Assembly (NCBI RefSeq): GCF_016906535.1
Contig: NC_057373.1
Location: forward strand, 3,348,001-3,412,000
Length of the DNA stretch: 64,000 nt
DNA from: Rhizoctonia solani
Lineage: Eukaryota; Basidiomycota; Agaricomycetes; Cantharellales; Ceratobasidiaceae
Direction: 5' to 3'
A program made the position numbers and the translations under genes. Below are positions 1 through 11,788 of the stretch, in pieces. The stretch's first letter is position 1, and every line of letters begins with the position of its first letter. Below the pieces are notes generated by a model that ran no database searches, was not told the origin of the DNA, and worked only from the letters and a program-made list of their open reading frames with translations.

Positions 1-3000
1 CCATCGTAGCAGACGGCAATATCTTCCATAGCCTTGACCAATCGACGTTGGATATACCCAGTTTCGGCAGTCTTGACGGCCGTGTCGATCAAACCTTCAC
101 GACCAGCCATGGCGTGGAAAAAGAACTCTTGGGGAGTCAACCCACGGAGATAGGAATTCTCGACGAACCCTCTGGACTCGGCGCAGTAGTCGTCCTTGTT
201 GAAATGAGGCAGCGTGCGATGCTTGAATCCGAACGGAATACGCTTTCCTTCGACGGATTGTTGGCCGACACAACCGGACATTTGGGAGATGTTAATGAAA
301 GATCCCTTGGAGCCTGCGACGACCATTTGCTTGACGTTGTTATCGTTCTTGAGACTGTCTTGAGCATCTTTACCCGTCTTGTCACGAGCCATGTTCAATT
401 CTCGATTGACGTGACTCTCGAATGACTCTCGGATAGTCATACCCGGCTCGGCCCTAAGACCATCGTACTGCGCCTTTTGAATCAGCTGGAGCACGTTGTT
501 CTTGGCCGTCTCGATGTGAATAGTGATCTTGGACATGGTATCCTTGTCTGCAATCGTGTCGCCGATACCGATACTGAACCCATTGTGAAGGAGCCAAAAG
601 TTGACCACCTTTTGAAGCGAGGTGAACAAATCGCGCGTAATTTCGGGCCCCTTTTCACGGAACGTGATGTGGATGAGACCGGCTTGGGAAGCACCGACAG
701 TCTTCTTCTCGACTACACCGTAAAGAATTTCTCCGTTTTCGATGCAAATACCATCGTCGTTTGCGGGGTTTGCAGGAACTCGGTTGGTGCGTTTATCCTT
801 GTCAGGTGCACGGAAAACGTTGATACCCGAGGGAATACACAAACTCAAGATTTGCTTTCCTGTCCAAAGGGGTTTAGGTTTCAAGATAGTCGGGACCGGA
901 ACTTGGCCGTCCCATTCGGGGACCCAAAGGAGGATGTTCTGAACAAAGTTCCAGTCGAGGAAGTTATCCCTGAGGGTAATCTTTCGGATACCGCAAAGCG
1001 TGTCCTGCACAATACCCATGACGGGTTTGTTCGCTTGAGGGGAGATAATCTACGTCATACAATCAGTATAAAATGATACTTTCCGAGGACTGGCGGCATA
1101 CCTGACGGGGCACCCAAGCAATCTGACTAAGTTCGGCTCGAGTCTCTTCGCTCTGAGGGATACTGAAACCCAATCAATATCATTCATCGAACGTGCACAA
1201 AAGACAACGTACTGCATGTTCATCTCATCACCATCAAAGTCGGCGTTGTAGGGAGGAGTGCTATAACAACCGTAAACACTGGTCGTCTTTCAACGACAGT
1301 TGACAACTTACACGGAAAGATTGAGTCGGAATGCTAAACCAATCATTAGGCGCAACTTTCGATCCAAAAACGGGACAGCTTACTTGAATAAGGCATAATC
1401 TTAACACGATGACTCATCATACTCATCTTGTGCAAACTAGGCTGTCGATTAAACAGCACGTAGCTATATCACATGTAAGCATCTTGAACTAATGAAAATT
1501 AAATTCTACTTACTCTCCATTCTTCAAGTGTCGCTCCACGATCCATCCATATTGCAATGACGTATCCGCGCGCTTGTTGTACCTCAAATCGATACGCTCG
1601 CCGCTGTCACGAACAACATAGCGTGCACCGGGATATTCTCGCGGCCCATTTCGGACGAGCATTTGAAGCCACTCAATGTTATACGGGGTTACTATTTCCG
1701 TGGTTAATTCAACGCATGAAAACGACAAATAAACACGCACCTCGCTCAGGATAAGTCAAATTCATAGCCATACTCCTTGGCACTCCGACCTCGTCCAACA
1801 TCAAGTTCGGATCGCCAGTAATGACAGTACGAGCCGAAAAGTCGACACGTTTTCCCATCAAATTTCCACGAAGACGGCCTTCTTTACCCTTTAATCGCGC
1901 ACGAATCGCCTTGACAGGACGACCGGATTTCTGAAGTGCTTGCGGGATACCGGCAATATCGTTATCCATGTATGTCGCAACATGAAACTGAAGCAGCTGT
2001 TCAAACTCGGAAATGACATGCGCAGGAGATCCCTCCTCTTCGCACCGTCGGACGTTGATGGACGCTTTGAGAATGTCACCAAGCTTGTACGTCAAGTCGT
2101 CTTCAGAGCGGACAGTTCCTCCATCGGCAGAGATACTCGGACGGACAGGTGGAGGTGGAACAGGAAGCACGGTCAAGATCATCCAATCAGGACGCGCAAA
2201 CTCTTCAGAAAGACCCAAGAGTGCAAGGTCCGAATCAGGAATCTTCTTGAGAGTGTTGTACACGTCCGATGCAGGGTACAATCGCTTCTCGGGTTGAGAC
2301 GTGCGACCGTCCTAGTGTCACAATTCACACAACCAGGGCAAGTCAGTCGTCATCACGATCAAACGTGAGAACCAGACAAACCATTTCCTCATCGTCGGCG
2401 CGGCCCTTTTTATAAACGAGGAAAAGCTTGAGGCCCTCCTTACGGATGAGCGGTTGTACATGACCGCACCCTCCGTGTCCGACCTTGGCAGGTTGGGCAG
2501 CTGCACCTTCATCGTCCTTGGTCTCGTCGGCCTCGCAGATCATTTTGCCCTTGCAGTGGGCCCAGACGAGCGCCATGCGCTTCTTGGGGTCCCGGACGTG
2601 TCGGATCTTCTCAGCAAACTGGGTATCGTTCTGCATCGAGCCGAGTGAGGAGTATCACATGCAAGGCAGAAAAGAAAGAGAGAGGTACGGGCGGTCAACG
2701 AACATGATTCCTTACGAGCGAGCAACGGCCATGGAAATAAAATGAAAGTAAAGAAAAAACTTGGTACAGAGATGGTACATGGCCGCCTTGGTGAGCGGAC
2801 GAGGTGTGCGGTCAGCACGCGCCAGTCCAGTGCGCTCGAAGCGATCCGCGTCCTTGAGACGGGACCGATTGTCATCGCGACATGGACATGACTCCTCTTC
2901 ATCCCCCCATTTCACCACGGCCGGTGGTGCCGGCGCTACACCCAAGTCCAGTGGTGCAATGACCCAGCATGGCGGGAAAGAGAGACTAACGCGGCGGTCA

Positions 3001-3658
3001 AGCGACCGAAGACGCGCGCTAGCCCGGCATGCACAGGTCCCACATGGACTGCAAGTGTAACGCCAGACTTGGAACCACGAAAGCAAGTGGCTTGGGGTTC
3101 TCCGAGACGCGGAGAGAGCCCCCAGAAAATGTACGGGTATATCGGGTGGGGGTACCGAAGGGGAGGCTTCGTAATATTCACTCACAATGTCCGCCTTTAA
3201 CTTTCCACAATTTACACAAATACACTCGAGGATCTTCTTGACCTTGTTGAGAAACCCTGCAATTCGATTAATACAAATTTGTCAAGTGTGCAATTGAACG
3301 CACCGATGTGAAAGACTGGGCGAGCCAGCTCGATATGGCCAAAGTGGCCTGGACACTCGGCCATGCCCTCGCCACATGTCTGGCACTTGAAGTTGCGATC
3401 GACGGTGCCAAGACGCGGATCCATGAGACCGGCAGTCTTGACCTTACCAGTGCCCTCCTCCAACACTTCGGGAAACTCGATCTTGCATACCGAGTACGCT
3501 TTCTGCGTGGGAAGCCACATGGTCAGCGCCCCCTAGCCACCTCGGAAAATAATGTAAAAAATACGTACGATTTCTTCGGGAGATAAAATGCCAAACTGAA
3601 CCTCTTTTACTTTTCGCAGGGGGACGCTACTGTATGCAAACGCAGCTCCGGTGGACAT
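1..3658 (-). CDS. RPB1: RNA polymerase II largest subunit RPB1, 5' part (3' end beyond the window)
   Basis: Catalytic largest subunit of RNA polymerase II, acting in the nucleus. The start at 3658 opens with [20 protein letters not shown] and [11 protein letters not shown], the conserved RPB1 N-terminus. The clamp zinc site ([17 protein letters not shown], about 3330-3400) follows. The metal-A loop [11 protein letters not shown] lies at about 1212-1250. The [13 protein letters not shown] segment (about 280-350) and the bridge-helix stretch [20 protein letters not shown] (about 75-140) close the visible part. Reading stops at base 1 just after the bridge helix, so trigger loop, foot, jaw and CTD are missing only because the window ends. 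Several short introns are visible, for example between SPEEI and KAYSV. One is unusually long, 3185-2631 (555 bp), between KADI and [12 protein letters not shown]. Family identity is certain; the exact edges of a few introns are not. Confidence 0.97.
2631..3185 (-). other. 555 bp intron of RPB1
   Basis: Donor GTGAGTG directly after KADI, acceptor CGATGCAG before [12 protein letters not shown]. The intron continues the RPB1 reading frame without a stop for 157 codons (to 2712). It is GC-rich in the middle. Confidence 0.8.
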
Positions 3659-4206
3659 GGTGGCAAACTACGCACAGACCACTCTCTTTCTCAACACAAC
3701 CAGAAATTATTTGTTTTGTTTGTTTATAGTCCGAGCCAAGACACCGAGAACAGCAGAACACGCGGGATTAAATGAAGAAAAGGAGCAAGGAAAACCAGAG
3801 ACGACTATTTGTTGTTTTTCGAGGAGACCAACAACACGCGAAACGAACAAATCACTCGGGATTTCCCGATTTTTTCGTCGATGAGCGAGTGAAGAGGACT
3901 ATACGTTCGGGACTGCCAGCAACAAGCAGTTCCAATACGAGGTTTCGGCGATGGAACAGCACGGTACGGAGACGCGGCTGTAACGTCGGGAGGGTGGCGA
4001 TAGAGTCAAGAACTAGAACCAAACACGCTTCAGGGCCGGCAAACTCGACGCAAATTTCCAATTCTTCAGGGCCGGCCTTGCATACATGATACCCATCCGA
4101 GTCAATCACCATAAGTATACACCGCGAATACAAACACAATGCACCACAGTCCGAGTCATACAAAATACATAACAAGAAGAAGAAAAAGAAAGAGTCAGAG
4201 TCAGAT
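3659..4206. other. Intergenic stretch upstream of RPB1
   Basis: Presumed RPB1 promoter. A minus-strand open frame covers 3852-4226, but it lacks family similarity that I recognise and contains a run of Phe codons from a TTC/TTT tract, so I do not call it. A short direct repeat TTCAGGGCCGG occurs twice at about 4029-4075. Confidence 0.5.
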
Positions 4207-5162
4207 TCAATAGTAGTCCAAATCAAGTTGCCTCGGTTTTAGCCGTACTGGAGACACATACAACGACGCACTCGACTTGCGCAAAATCAATGGGCAAGCT
4301 CCATATTTTGAACGTTTTCGGCGGAGCAGGGGGGACTTGCGCTCCGGCTCCGGTTTGGGTTTGACGACTTGCTCCTGTACCGCACCAAACCACTCATCCT
4401 CCCCAGGCCTCGACGTCTCACTCTCTATCGGCTCCTCACTCAACTCGACTGGGAGTTCAACAATCGTCTGAGCAGGTGTCTGACATTCAGACCACACTGT
4501 GCCGTCCGAATCTACAGAACTCATCGAGATCTTACGAATGACCCGTCCCCCATTTTCGTGGTCGCCCTCTATGGAATCTGCATCCATGCGCTACAAATTA
4601 AAAGACGGTATCAGCTCAAGTACGGTAATCTAAACCCGAAATAAACCGACGTACCGGAAATTCGACTCGGTCTGATTCAGTACTAGGCGCCTGTTCGTCG
4701 TGGACCATAATTTCGGTGGTTCGGAATCTACGACGGGGGTTGCCAACTCGAGGTTCGAAGTCGTAGCTGGCAACTCTGAACCCACAATAGGCAACTGACA
4801 AGTCACCTCTTTTTCTTCATTATTTTCAAAGGATACACGCGCCCTGGCCATATCCCATCGGTACTCCAAATAGCATAACTATATATTCCAAATTAAACCC
4901 TCGGTCAAGTCTCAGACCCGGAAGAAACAAAACCACTCACCCCGCTCAATGCAATCCTCAGTCCAAACCACCCAGCAACAGCCAACGCCTTACTCTTTTC
5001 CCACAACGTCATTTCCTCCGTCATTTCGGATTTACGTACAAAACTTGTCCTTACCTGAGGGACACCCACGACCAAAACGACCGGAATCCCAACAACATCG
5101 ACTCCCAAGATACACAGTCGGCTCAGTTTACCGGGAACGAACGACTGGAAGAGGTATGACAT
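4207..5162 (-). CDS. Hypothetical protein with N-terminal hydrophobic segments
   Basis: I do not recognise this protein. Three exons join in frame. The first starts at MSYLFQSFVPGKL (5162) and ends at IALSG before a GTGAGT donor (about 4940). The second starts LCYLEYRWDMARARVSF after a TATAG acceptor and ends at TESNFR before GTACGT (about 4655). The third starts RMDADSIEGD and ends PRQLDLDYY and a stop at 4207. The first exon has two hydrophobic stretches (LCILGVDVVGIPVVLVVG and a second around LAVAGWFGLRIAL), suggesting membrane attachment, perhaps mitochondrial or ER. The rest is acidic and Ser/Pro-rich with a basic patch near LLRRKRSK. A strong GTAAGG donor inside the first exon leaves another splice form possible. 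An upstream in-frame ATG at 5186 is an alternative start. Confidence 0.5.
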
Positions 5163-5418
5163 GAAATGAGTGGGTGTTTTATGCATTGTAGAAACCGAGA
5201 CGGAGGAAAGAAAGAAAGAAAGAGGAGGCAGACGCTTATCGGCTGGTTCCTGTGAGGACGCCCTGAATTTATAAGGGTTGACAAGGAGACTAGTCCGAGG
5301 GTGGGCCCTGGCATATTAATCCATCCAATACACGCCGAGCCAAATAGATCCCGCCGAAATTTTAATTGGTCATATCAAGTTACTGTATAGTGATAGGTAC
5401 AACTGTCTACTACTCGGT

Positions 5419-8400
5419 TTACTTGTTATTGTGAAGTCTCCCCCACACCTTCGTCCCAACTGCAAAAATGAGACCGCATCAAAAAATAGCACCTCATACG
5501 CAAGGAATAAACCAAATAAAACGCACCTTTGAAGGCACCCTCCAGGCCTTGCTCGACCTTCTTCTTCGTATCTTGCCCCGCATATTTACCTATAATCCCT
5601 ATGGCCGTATCAACATACTGTCCACCAGCCACGCTATTCCATTGCGGGTATTGTGGCCCAGGAGCCGTATGGCCCTGCCCTTGTCCCTGTCCATACACCT
5701 GCTGTTGACCTGGTCCCCCGGGTCCTTGAGGCGGATAGGGATTGTAACTCCCTGGAGCCTGAGGAGGCCAACCAGACTGGGGAGTCGAGTGGCCTCCCGA
5801 CTGGGACGGGCTCGAACCACCATAATACCCCGAATGTCCCGAATGCATCGAACTGCCCGGGGATTGAGGAGGTTGCTGCCCACCAGGACCATAAGGATGT
5901 TGTCCGCTAGGCCCTTGGGGTGGGTACTGTCCACCCGGACCTTGATTGTACTGTCCACCTGAACCTTGTCCTTGAGGCGGATACTGTCCTGAACCAGAAG
6001 CAGGCAGATGTCCGTGCTGGCCCGGTGGGTTCGGCGAAGGCCCAGCAGGGGCGTACTGCTGATGAGGCTGGAAACTCGGCCGAGGGGACTGCGAAGTCCC
6101 AGGCCCGAGTGTAGACTGGTGGGTCGGAGTCGGCCCAAGCGTAGGCCGATGATGCGGACTCGGTGGTGCGTATTGGCCGGGTCCCAGCGTACTCTGATGT
6201 TGGGGGTGCGGGTGCGGGCCAGATGGAGGGCTCGTGTTATGGGGTGAACCAAATAACGTAGCCTGGTGTACTGGTCCAGGACTGTGTTGATGTATAGGCC
6301 CGGGGCTCGTGTGCAGCCCACCACCCTGTAGCGGAGCAGGATAAAGAGGATTGCCAGGCATCCCAACCGATGGGGTAGAAGGACCAGAGCCCGAAGTTTG
6401 TCCATACGAGTCTCGCCTCGCATCCGGTCCTCCAAATCGTCCAGGATAATTAATTCCCTCGAACGGTGAATTGGGCGTTCCGGGCGGTTGAGTCATTTGG
6501 GGACGTGGTTGATTCGCACCCGCGAACACATGTTCGGGCGCAGGCCTATTAGGCTCTCCAATATTCATACCTCCCAATTGGTCCGTCAGTCCGCCAATTC
6601 CAGCCACCGTGAATGTGTTAGGAGGAGGAGATGGATGGGTACTGTCCGAAGACTGAGGACGACCCGGTCGGGAAGGTGGGCGAGGGGCCATGGCCGGTGG
6701 ACGCGACGCGACAAAGGGGTGCTGGGGAGGACGTATGGGCATGACAGAAGGAGACGTCTGCCCTCCGATTCCAGCCATCGGTGGAGCTGGGCCAGAGGGG
6801 AATCCCACTTGAGGTTGAGTTGTATATGCAGTGTATGTAGTAGGGGTTTGAACTGCGATGGCAACAGGTGCATTTCCGGGAACGGCAATGGGTTCTGGGC
6901 GGTGTTGTTGTTGGCCGGGATAGCTACCGTGCGACCCAACCGAATGCGTCGAGTCAACGCGCGAGACCGGAGGACGATCTGCAGGAGGGAAAGGTGCATT
7001 GTGATATGACGTTATAGGGGAAGCAGGGTTGGCCGGACCAGAAGTAAGTGATTCTGGTTCGGTCGTGAAAGATGAAGGCGCGGGAGCGGGCAAGCTATCA
7101 TCCTCAATACTATAGGGTGGTGGAGCATCAGACATATCAACCGTCATAGCGCGCGGCGGCGCGGGTGCAGATGCCTGGGCAACGTGCGCGGAAGGGCCAA
7201 ACCCACCAAGTGGGTTCGCGCTACCACTCGCAGTAGGGATTTGGTCGTCATCGCGCTCTTCATAGCGTGGTCTGGTTGACCAGTACTCGAAAAGTTCTTT
7301 ACGAGGGAATTCTTCGTATAGGCGTTTTTCGCCTTTGAGCGCCTCACTGGCGGAACCGGCTATCCGAAGGTACCAATCCGAAGGAGTGCTGTCGCTCTGA
7401 GCCCCTAAGCTAGGTAAAATTGCTGTCCCTTCTTCGAATCTAGATTCAAGGATGGTACCAGCAATTCAAATAGAAATAGAATAAACGTACCCGTCAAACA
7501 TTTCAGCATACATGAATCTCACACTAAAGGTAAAGGTTAGACGACAGTTTCATACAATAAGCGACGGATTTACCCGTCTTTGTATCCATTATAGATTTGG
7601 CGCCAGAAGAATGCGCCGTCTTGACGAGGGGCAGGTTCAGTACTTGATCCGGTGTTAATTATAAGAGGTCCCTGAAGAACAACGCGTTAACTAGCATGAA
7701 CAAGTAAAACGTTTGTGCTCACCTCATTGCCGGGCCATACAACCCCAACATAATCAGTCTTCGTCTGGCCGGACTTGGACGCCTGAATGCCCGGTTGCTG
7801 AAAGTCCTTGGAGAAACGTTCAGCGCCTGATTCGTCTTGGAACGTTCCAATGCACATAGGCGCGATCGCGTCAGCTACAGAATAGACGGCTTGCCAGTTC
7901 TGGTCTTGCTTCTGCCATGTGATCGGCACTGAGTTGGGTTATGTATTAATATTCAGGTTATTATTCATCCATTCAAGTACATACCTCCAAGTATGATGTA
8001 GGCTCCACCCGCGAGCTCACGAATTCGGCTAATGAGTCTCATTATCATTTCGGGTTCTTGGCCCGCATGCTTGAATCCGACACTCTGCAAGGATTAGTTA
8101 GTACCACGCAACCGTTAGACATTAGATACTCACCCAGAGAGCGACCACAGGTTGTCCGTGTTCGCGAACATAGGCCGGGCTATTTAGCACATTCTTGGAG
8201 TTTATCATAAAATCCCAATCTCCCATTATCCATTGTTCGATTTGATGTGATGGCAATCCGTTGAGGTCGTACCTGAATGGGATCATACGTTTCTTCGATG
8301 CCATGACTCCCTTTCAAAAACTGCACTCACATTATGCTGACAACACGGGCCTCTTGTTCTGCCGCCCGAAATATATTATTGATGCCTTCGGATCGCAACC

Positions 8401-9137
8401 TGTACATATATCAGCACCGTATTAGCTTCTGTGCAAAACTACGCACTTCATTATCTTTATCCCTACCCTTCCAGGCTGGTAGGCAGCAGCAATCTTTTAT
8501 GTGTGTCAAATTCCTCGCGTTTCCTACGCTGGTGTGGAGCAAGTCACTGACCTCACTACCTCGCCGGGTCAGAAATAGACCGTCTATACCATGCATAGCC
8601 ATAATATTGAGGTGACGCCTAATAATTGCAGGATTTCGCGATGAGAACAGCCGGTGTTGAGCTCGAGGCATCACGGCGAGGTCCCCAGAAGAATAGTACT
8701 CGGGATCGGGTAATAACTCAGCGTTAAACTGGCCATCTTTGTCGGTCCTACACTACAATATCGGTACCTGCTATTGAAAAAAAAAAAAGAATATATATTA
8801 CCAGTGTGCCCATTCGTTTGCTGTAGGTTTGTAACGTCAGACCAGTTAGAGGTGCGTAACCAAGCAAAGCCTGTAGACCAACCTTGAGCTACAGATGGAC
8901 CATCGTTGGGACAAGTGAACCTAGACACGAGGAGACGATGGGCGTTTATTAAAATCCCTAAAACATAACGTTATACGCACCATCCTTGATAACCGACTAA
9001 GAATTTCCCTCGAATAGTCGTCGGATCGGCCCTTTATTATTCGGAGTTAAGACACCTTGATCAGTTCATTACGAAACCGCCCTTGGCACACACCGAGTTA
9101 ACTTTTTACCCGGATCTGAAGGCTGTTTGGAAGTCAT
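5419..9137 (-). CDS. GH71/99-like glycosidase domain with long Pro/Gln/Gly-rich C-terminal tail
   Basis: The start MTSKQPSDPGKKLTR (9137) splices (GTGTGT donor, AAAG acceptor) to RADPTTIRGKFLVGYQGW. VGYQGW followed by FTCPNDGPSVAQGW, then HGIDGLFLTRRGSE, GQPVVALW, GAYIILG, DYVGVVWPGNE, DGAFFWRQIYNGYKDGVRFM and the SDWYLRIAGSASEALKGE region is the order I know from the GH71/99-like (endo-alpha-mannosidase-like) family. The domain fills about 9137-7300. The reading then runs uninterrupted into about 570 residues of low-complexity sequence with repeated STLGPG, PGGQYPPQG and SGQ motifs. The last splice (GTGCGT to TTTTGCAG) adds a short helical end, GTKVWGRLHNNK, with stop at 5419. No signal peptide is seen, unlike a secreted glycosidase, so a cytosolic role is inferred. 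Substrate unknown. The fusion in one frame is clear; the biochemical activity is not. Confidence 0.75.
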
Positions 9138-9398
9138 AAGGAGCGGTCCTCAGAGCACTAGGTGTCGATGTTGTTGAGGTTATCTCCAAGTGGGGTATCT
9201 GGCAACGGCGCTCCAGGCACAGAGGTAAAACATGCGCCAAGGTCCAGGGATCGTTGCCCCAGTGTCATTTCGGCGCTTCGATCACATTGGAATTGACTCA
9301 ATGGGCGCTCGATTTCCCCTAACGACCATCACAGAGTTTCTACTGCTGTACAATGGATTTCTATACAAACAATACATCTCTGGTACCTTTGATCTTGG

Positions 9399-11509
9399 CT
9401 ACCCAAATAATCTCTTTCTAATCTTTTGACCAATCATTCGACGTTCTGTGGTAGCCCCTCCCTCACCCCCAAGGACCGACTGGTTCTCTATTGCCCTACA
9501 TATTAATTTCTTTTAGACAAGCTCAATTTGATTGGTGTAGCGAGAGAATTTCCTTACCTCCTAGCCAAGTACGGCATCACCTATAGTCATAGAGTTAGTG
9601 AATTAATTCAATTATATCACAATTTCACTTGCATCTGCCAACGCTCCATAGGGCACGTATCTACAAACCCCAGTAGTAATTATTTGTAAGTTGCTAAAAG
9701 AATACTACAACTCACTTAAGTACCATCGGTGAGTTTGCCTTGACAGTATGTACCATCCAATCAGTTAGATCATCGCGCATGCCTATTTATTGGGATTCAA
9801 TACACATGCTCTTGAATCTTCTATAAGCGCTAGAAAAACCCCACCATAAAGTTGTCCAAAGCACAATCGTTCCTCGACGCCGTCCGCTATAACCACTTCT
9901 TTGTCGCCAGACCTATGCGCAAGCCCAGCATCAACCAAGTTTTCCAGTATATATGTGCACGAGAGAGCGTTATGAGTCCCAAATAATATCCCGATGTCTG
10001 TTTGAGGCGAAGAGGTACGTGTGGGTTTTCCTAGCCACCCTGCTCCTGTCAGGATGGCATTTTGAGAGCCAGAGAGCCTATGATGTTTTGCAAGTTCGTT
10101 GATCAAAAATTTCGCGCAGGTATTGTAACACGCGTCTGTTTGTGATTTCTCAGCCCATACCGGGCAGTTAGGGCTTTGCGACTCGGGGTATTCGGCTGTC
10201 TCCTTGTCGTAATATGCACCTCTCACTAATTTAACGCCTAGAGTGTATCCAAATGCTTGTGCGTCTTCAATTGATCTTGCTAGGTGCAATGGCGTTCTAA
10301 ATTATGGTAGGCTCAGATAGTGATTGTTGAAACTCAGACGCACCCACCGTTTCAGGTATGCCTGATATGTTGCATACACAAGAGGCTGCTCATTGAATCG
10401 GCCGCTGCTCGAAGGCTTGTTGAACTCCCTACTCAAAGCCAATACAAATGCATCGATCCCAGGCTGGTACCATGTATGCTCAGCATCGAAGATGAGCTGT
10501 ATTTTGTAAGTAAGCTTTAGCGGTTCGCAGAGCGTCATCACATACCCTGATACCTCTCTCCTTTGCTCGATTACATACGGTTCTCAGATCTTCATAAAGA
10601 ACCCTAAGCGACTCGATATCTTCTTCTGTGAGCCCAGCCTTGATCAGAGGTTCTTTTGCTCCTCTAAATACCACCATATCAAAGGAGCCTGGCGTTCCGG
10701 GAAATGGTACATCATCCGCCGGTCGCGATTTGAGCAAGAATTTAGACATTCGCTTCAAAGAATCTGCAGATGGGACCAAAGCACTCTACGTGGTGGTCAG
10801 TATGTATATGCCCAAGCCTACACATTATGCTGAGTTACATAGATCCGTTACTCACCAGTTTGATAGCTACCCATGTCTTTCTTGATCCCTTTCGCGTGTC
10901 TTCAAAGTCTCCGGCAAACTCCACACTAGCTATCATTTCTTCCACATTCCTCTTCCATTGATCTGCCCTCCCGCCCTGGTTTTCGTCTACTTCGACACTG
11001 TACGCAAGGAGTGTGCCCTTGTTCTGCTCTCTCAGTGAAGTTATCAAGGGCAGAGTATCCTCGCAAGTATCGCCTCCTACGAACTATTATCGAATGAAAC
11101 CGATTGGTCTGTAGCTATAAATAGTTATATAGATACTACCGACCTGCGCAAAAAATGTCCGTCTCACGACGGCTTGGCTCAACTCTCGTACTCCTGGGAC
11201 GCTCGCACACGTCTCCAAGATAGTTGGTGACCAGTTTACCAGAGTGGGTACGGAGCATATTGAGTAGACAAAATAGCCTCGCAAAAGCTCCCCTAGAGAT
11301 GTGACAGGTTCCGTTTCAGTATCGGCATAGATTGTAGCGATAGCACTCCAGGAAAGTGCACAGGTGCCCAGGCCAATTCCTAAAGTTCCCGCTCGCCATT
11401 GAGAATTACGTGATGGGTGCGATCCGCGCGTTGTGTGCTTTAAACGTTGAGGTGCCAGTTGGCATCGTTCATGACGAAGCAGACGGCCTGTTCCGTACCT
11501 AAGCAGCAT
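9399..11509 (-). CDS. PUT1: Proline dehydrogenase, mitochondrial (tandem copy 1)
   Basis: FAD enzyme that oxidises L-proline to pyrroline-5-carboxylate in the mitochondrion, the first step of proline catabolism. The start at MLLRYGTGRLLRHERCQLAP (11509) gives an Arg-rich presequence; a further in-frame ATG lies upstream at 11539. Recognisable blocks in order are YFVYSICSVPTLVN, VVRRTFFAQ, VGGDTCEDTLPLI, DAEHTWYQPGIDAF, GVKLVRGAYY, GILFGTHN, CFGQLYG, YVPYGALADA and YLARR joined over an intron to AIENQSVLGGEGGA, ending in KIRKRLFG and a stop at 9399. The Arg-Arg of YLARR is the substrate carboxylate pair of the family. Compared with copy 2, the segment after KLVRGAYY is shortened, and a different loop with GAGWLGKPTRTSS occurs before ILFGTHN. 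It looks intact. Confidence 0.88.
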
Positions 11510-11788
11510 ATCGGGCAAGTGATAGTAATTGAGATCCAATGCCGATTACATGCAAGTGGCGCCTTTATATAGTCCTCTAAGATCTGAAGATCGAGTAGTA
11601 GGAATTGTCACGCGGATATCGAGGCCCTCCCGGGAGGACTCCCGGCGCAGAGCTTCTTTCTAGATAAGATAAGCATAGCATATGCTTCTTGAAGTCTAAA
11701 TGGGTCTAAGTTAGTGTCTATGTGTGCAAATGAATCATCCTGTCTACATGAATGCTGAAAACATGAAATACTATCAAAATCTCGTAAT

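Noticed and set aside
3852..4226. 124-codon minus frame between RPB1 and the unknown gene
   Set aside because: No family similarity, no clear splice link to either neighbour, and its Phe run comes from a simple TTC tract.
9232..9429. Plus-strand 65-codon frame in the proline dehydrogenase 3' part
   Set aside because: It lies opposite the true last exon of the enzyme, so it is a shadow.
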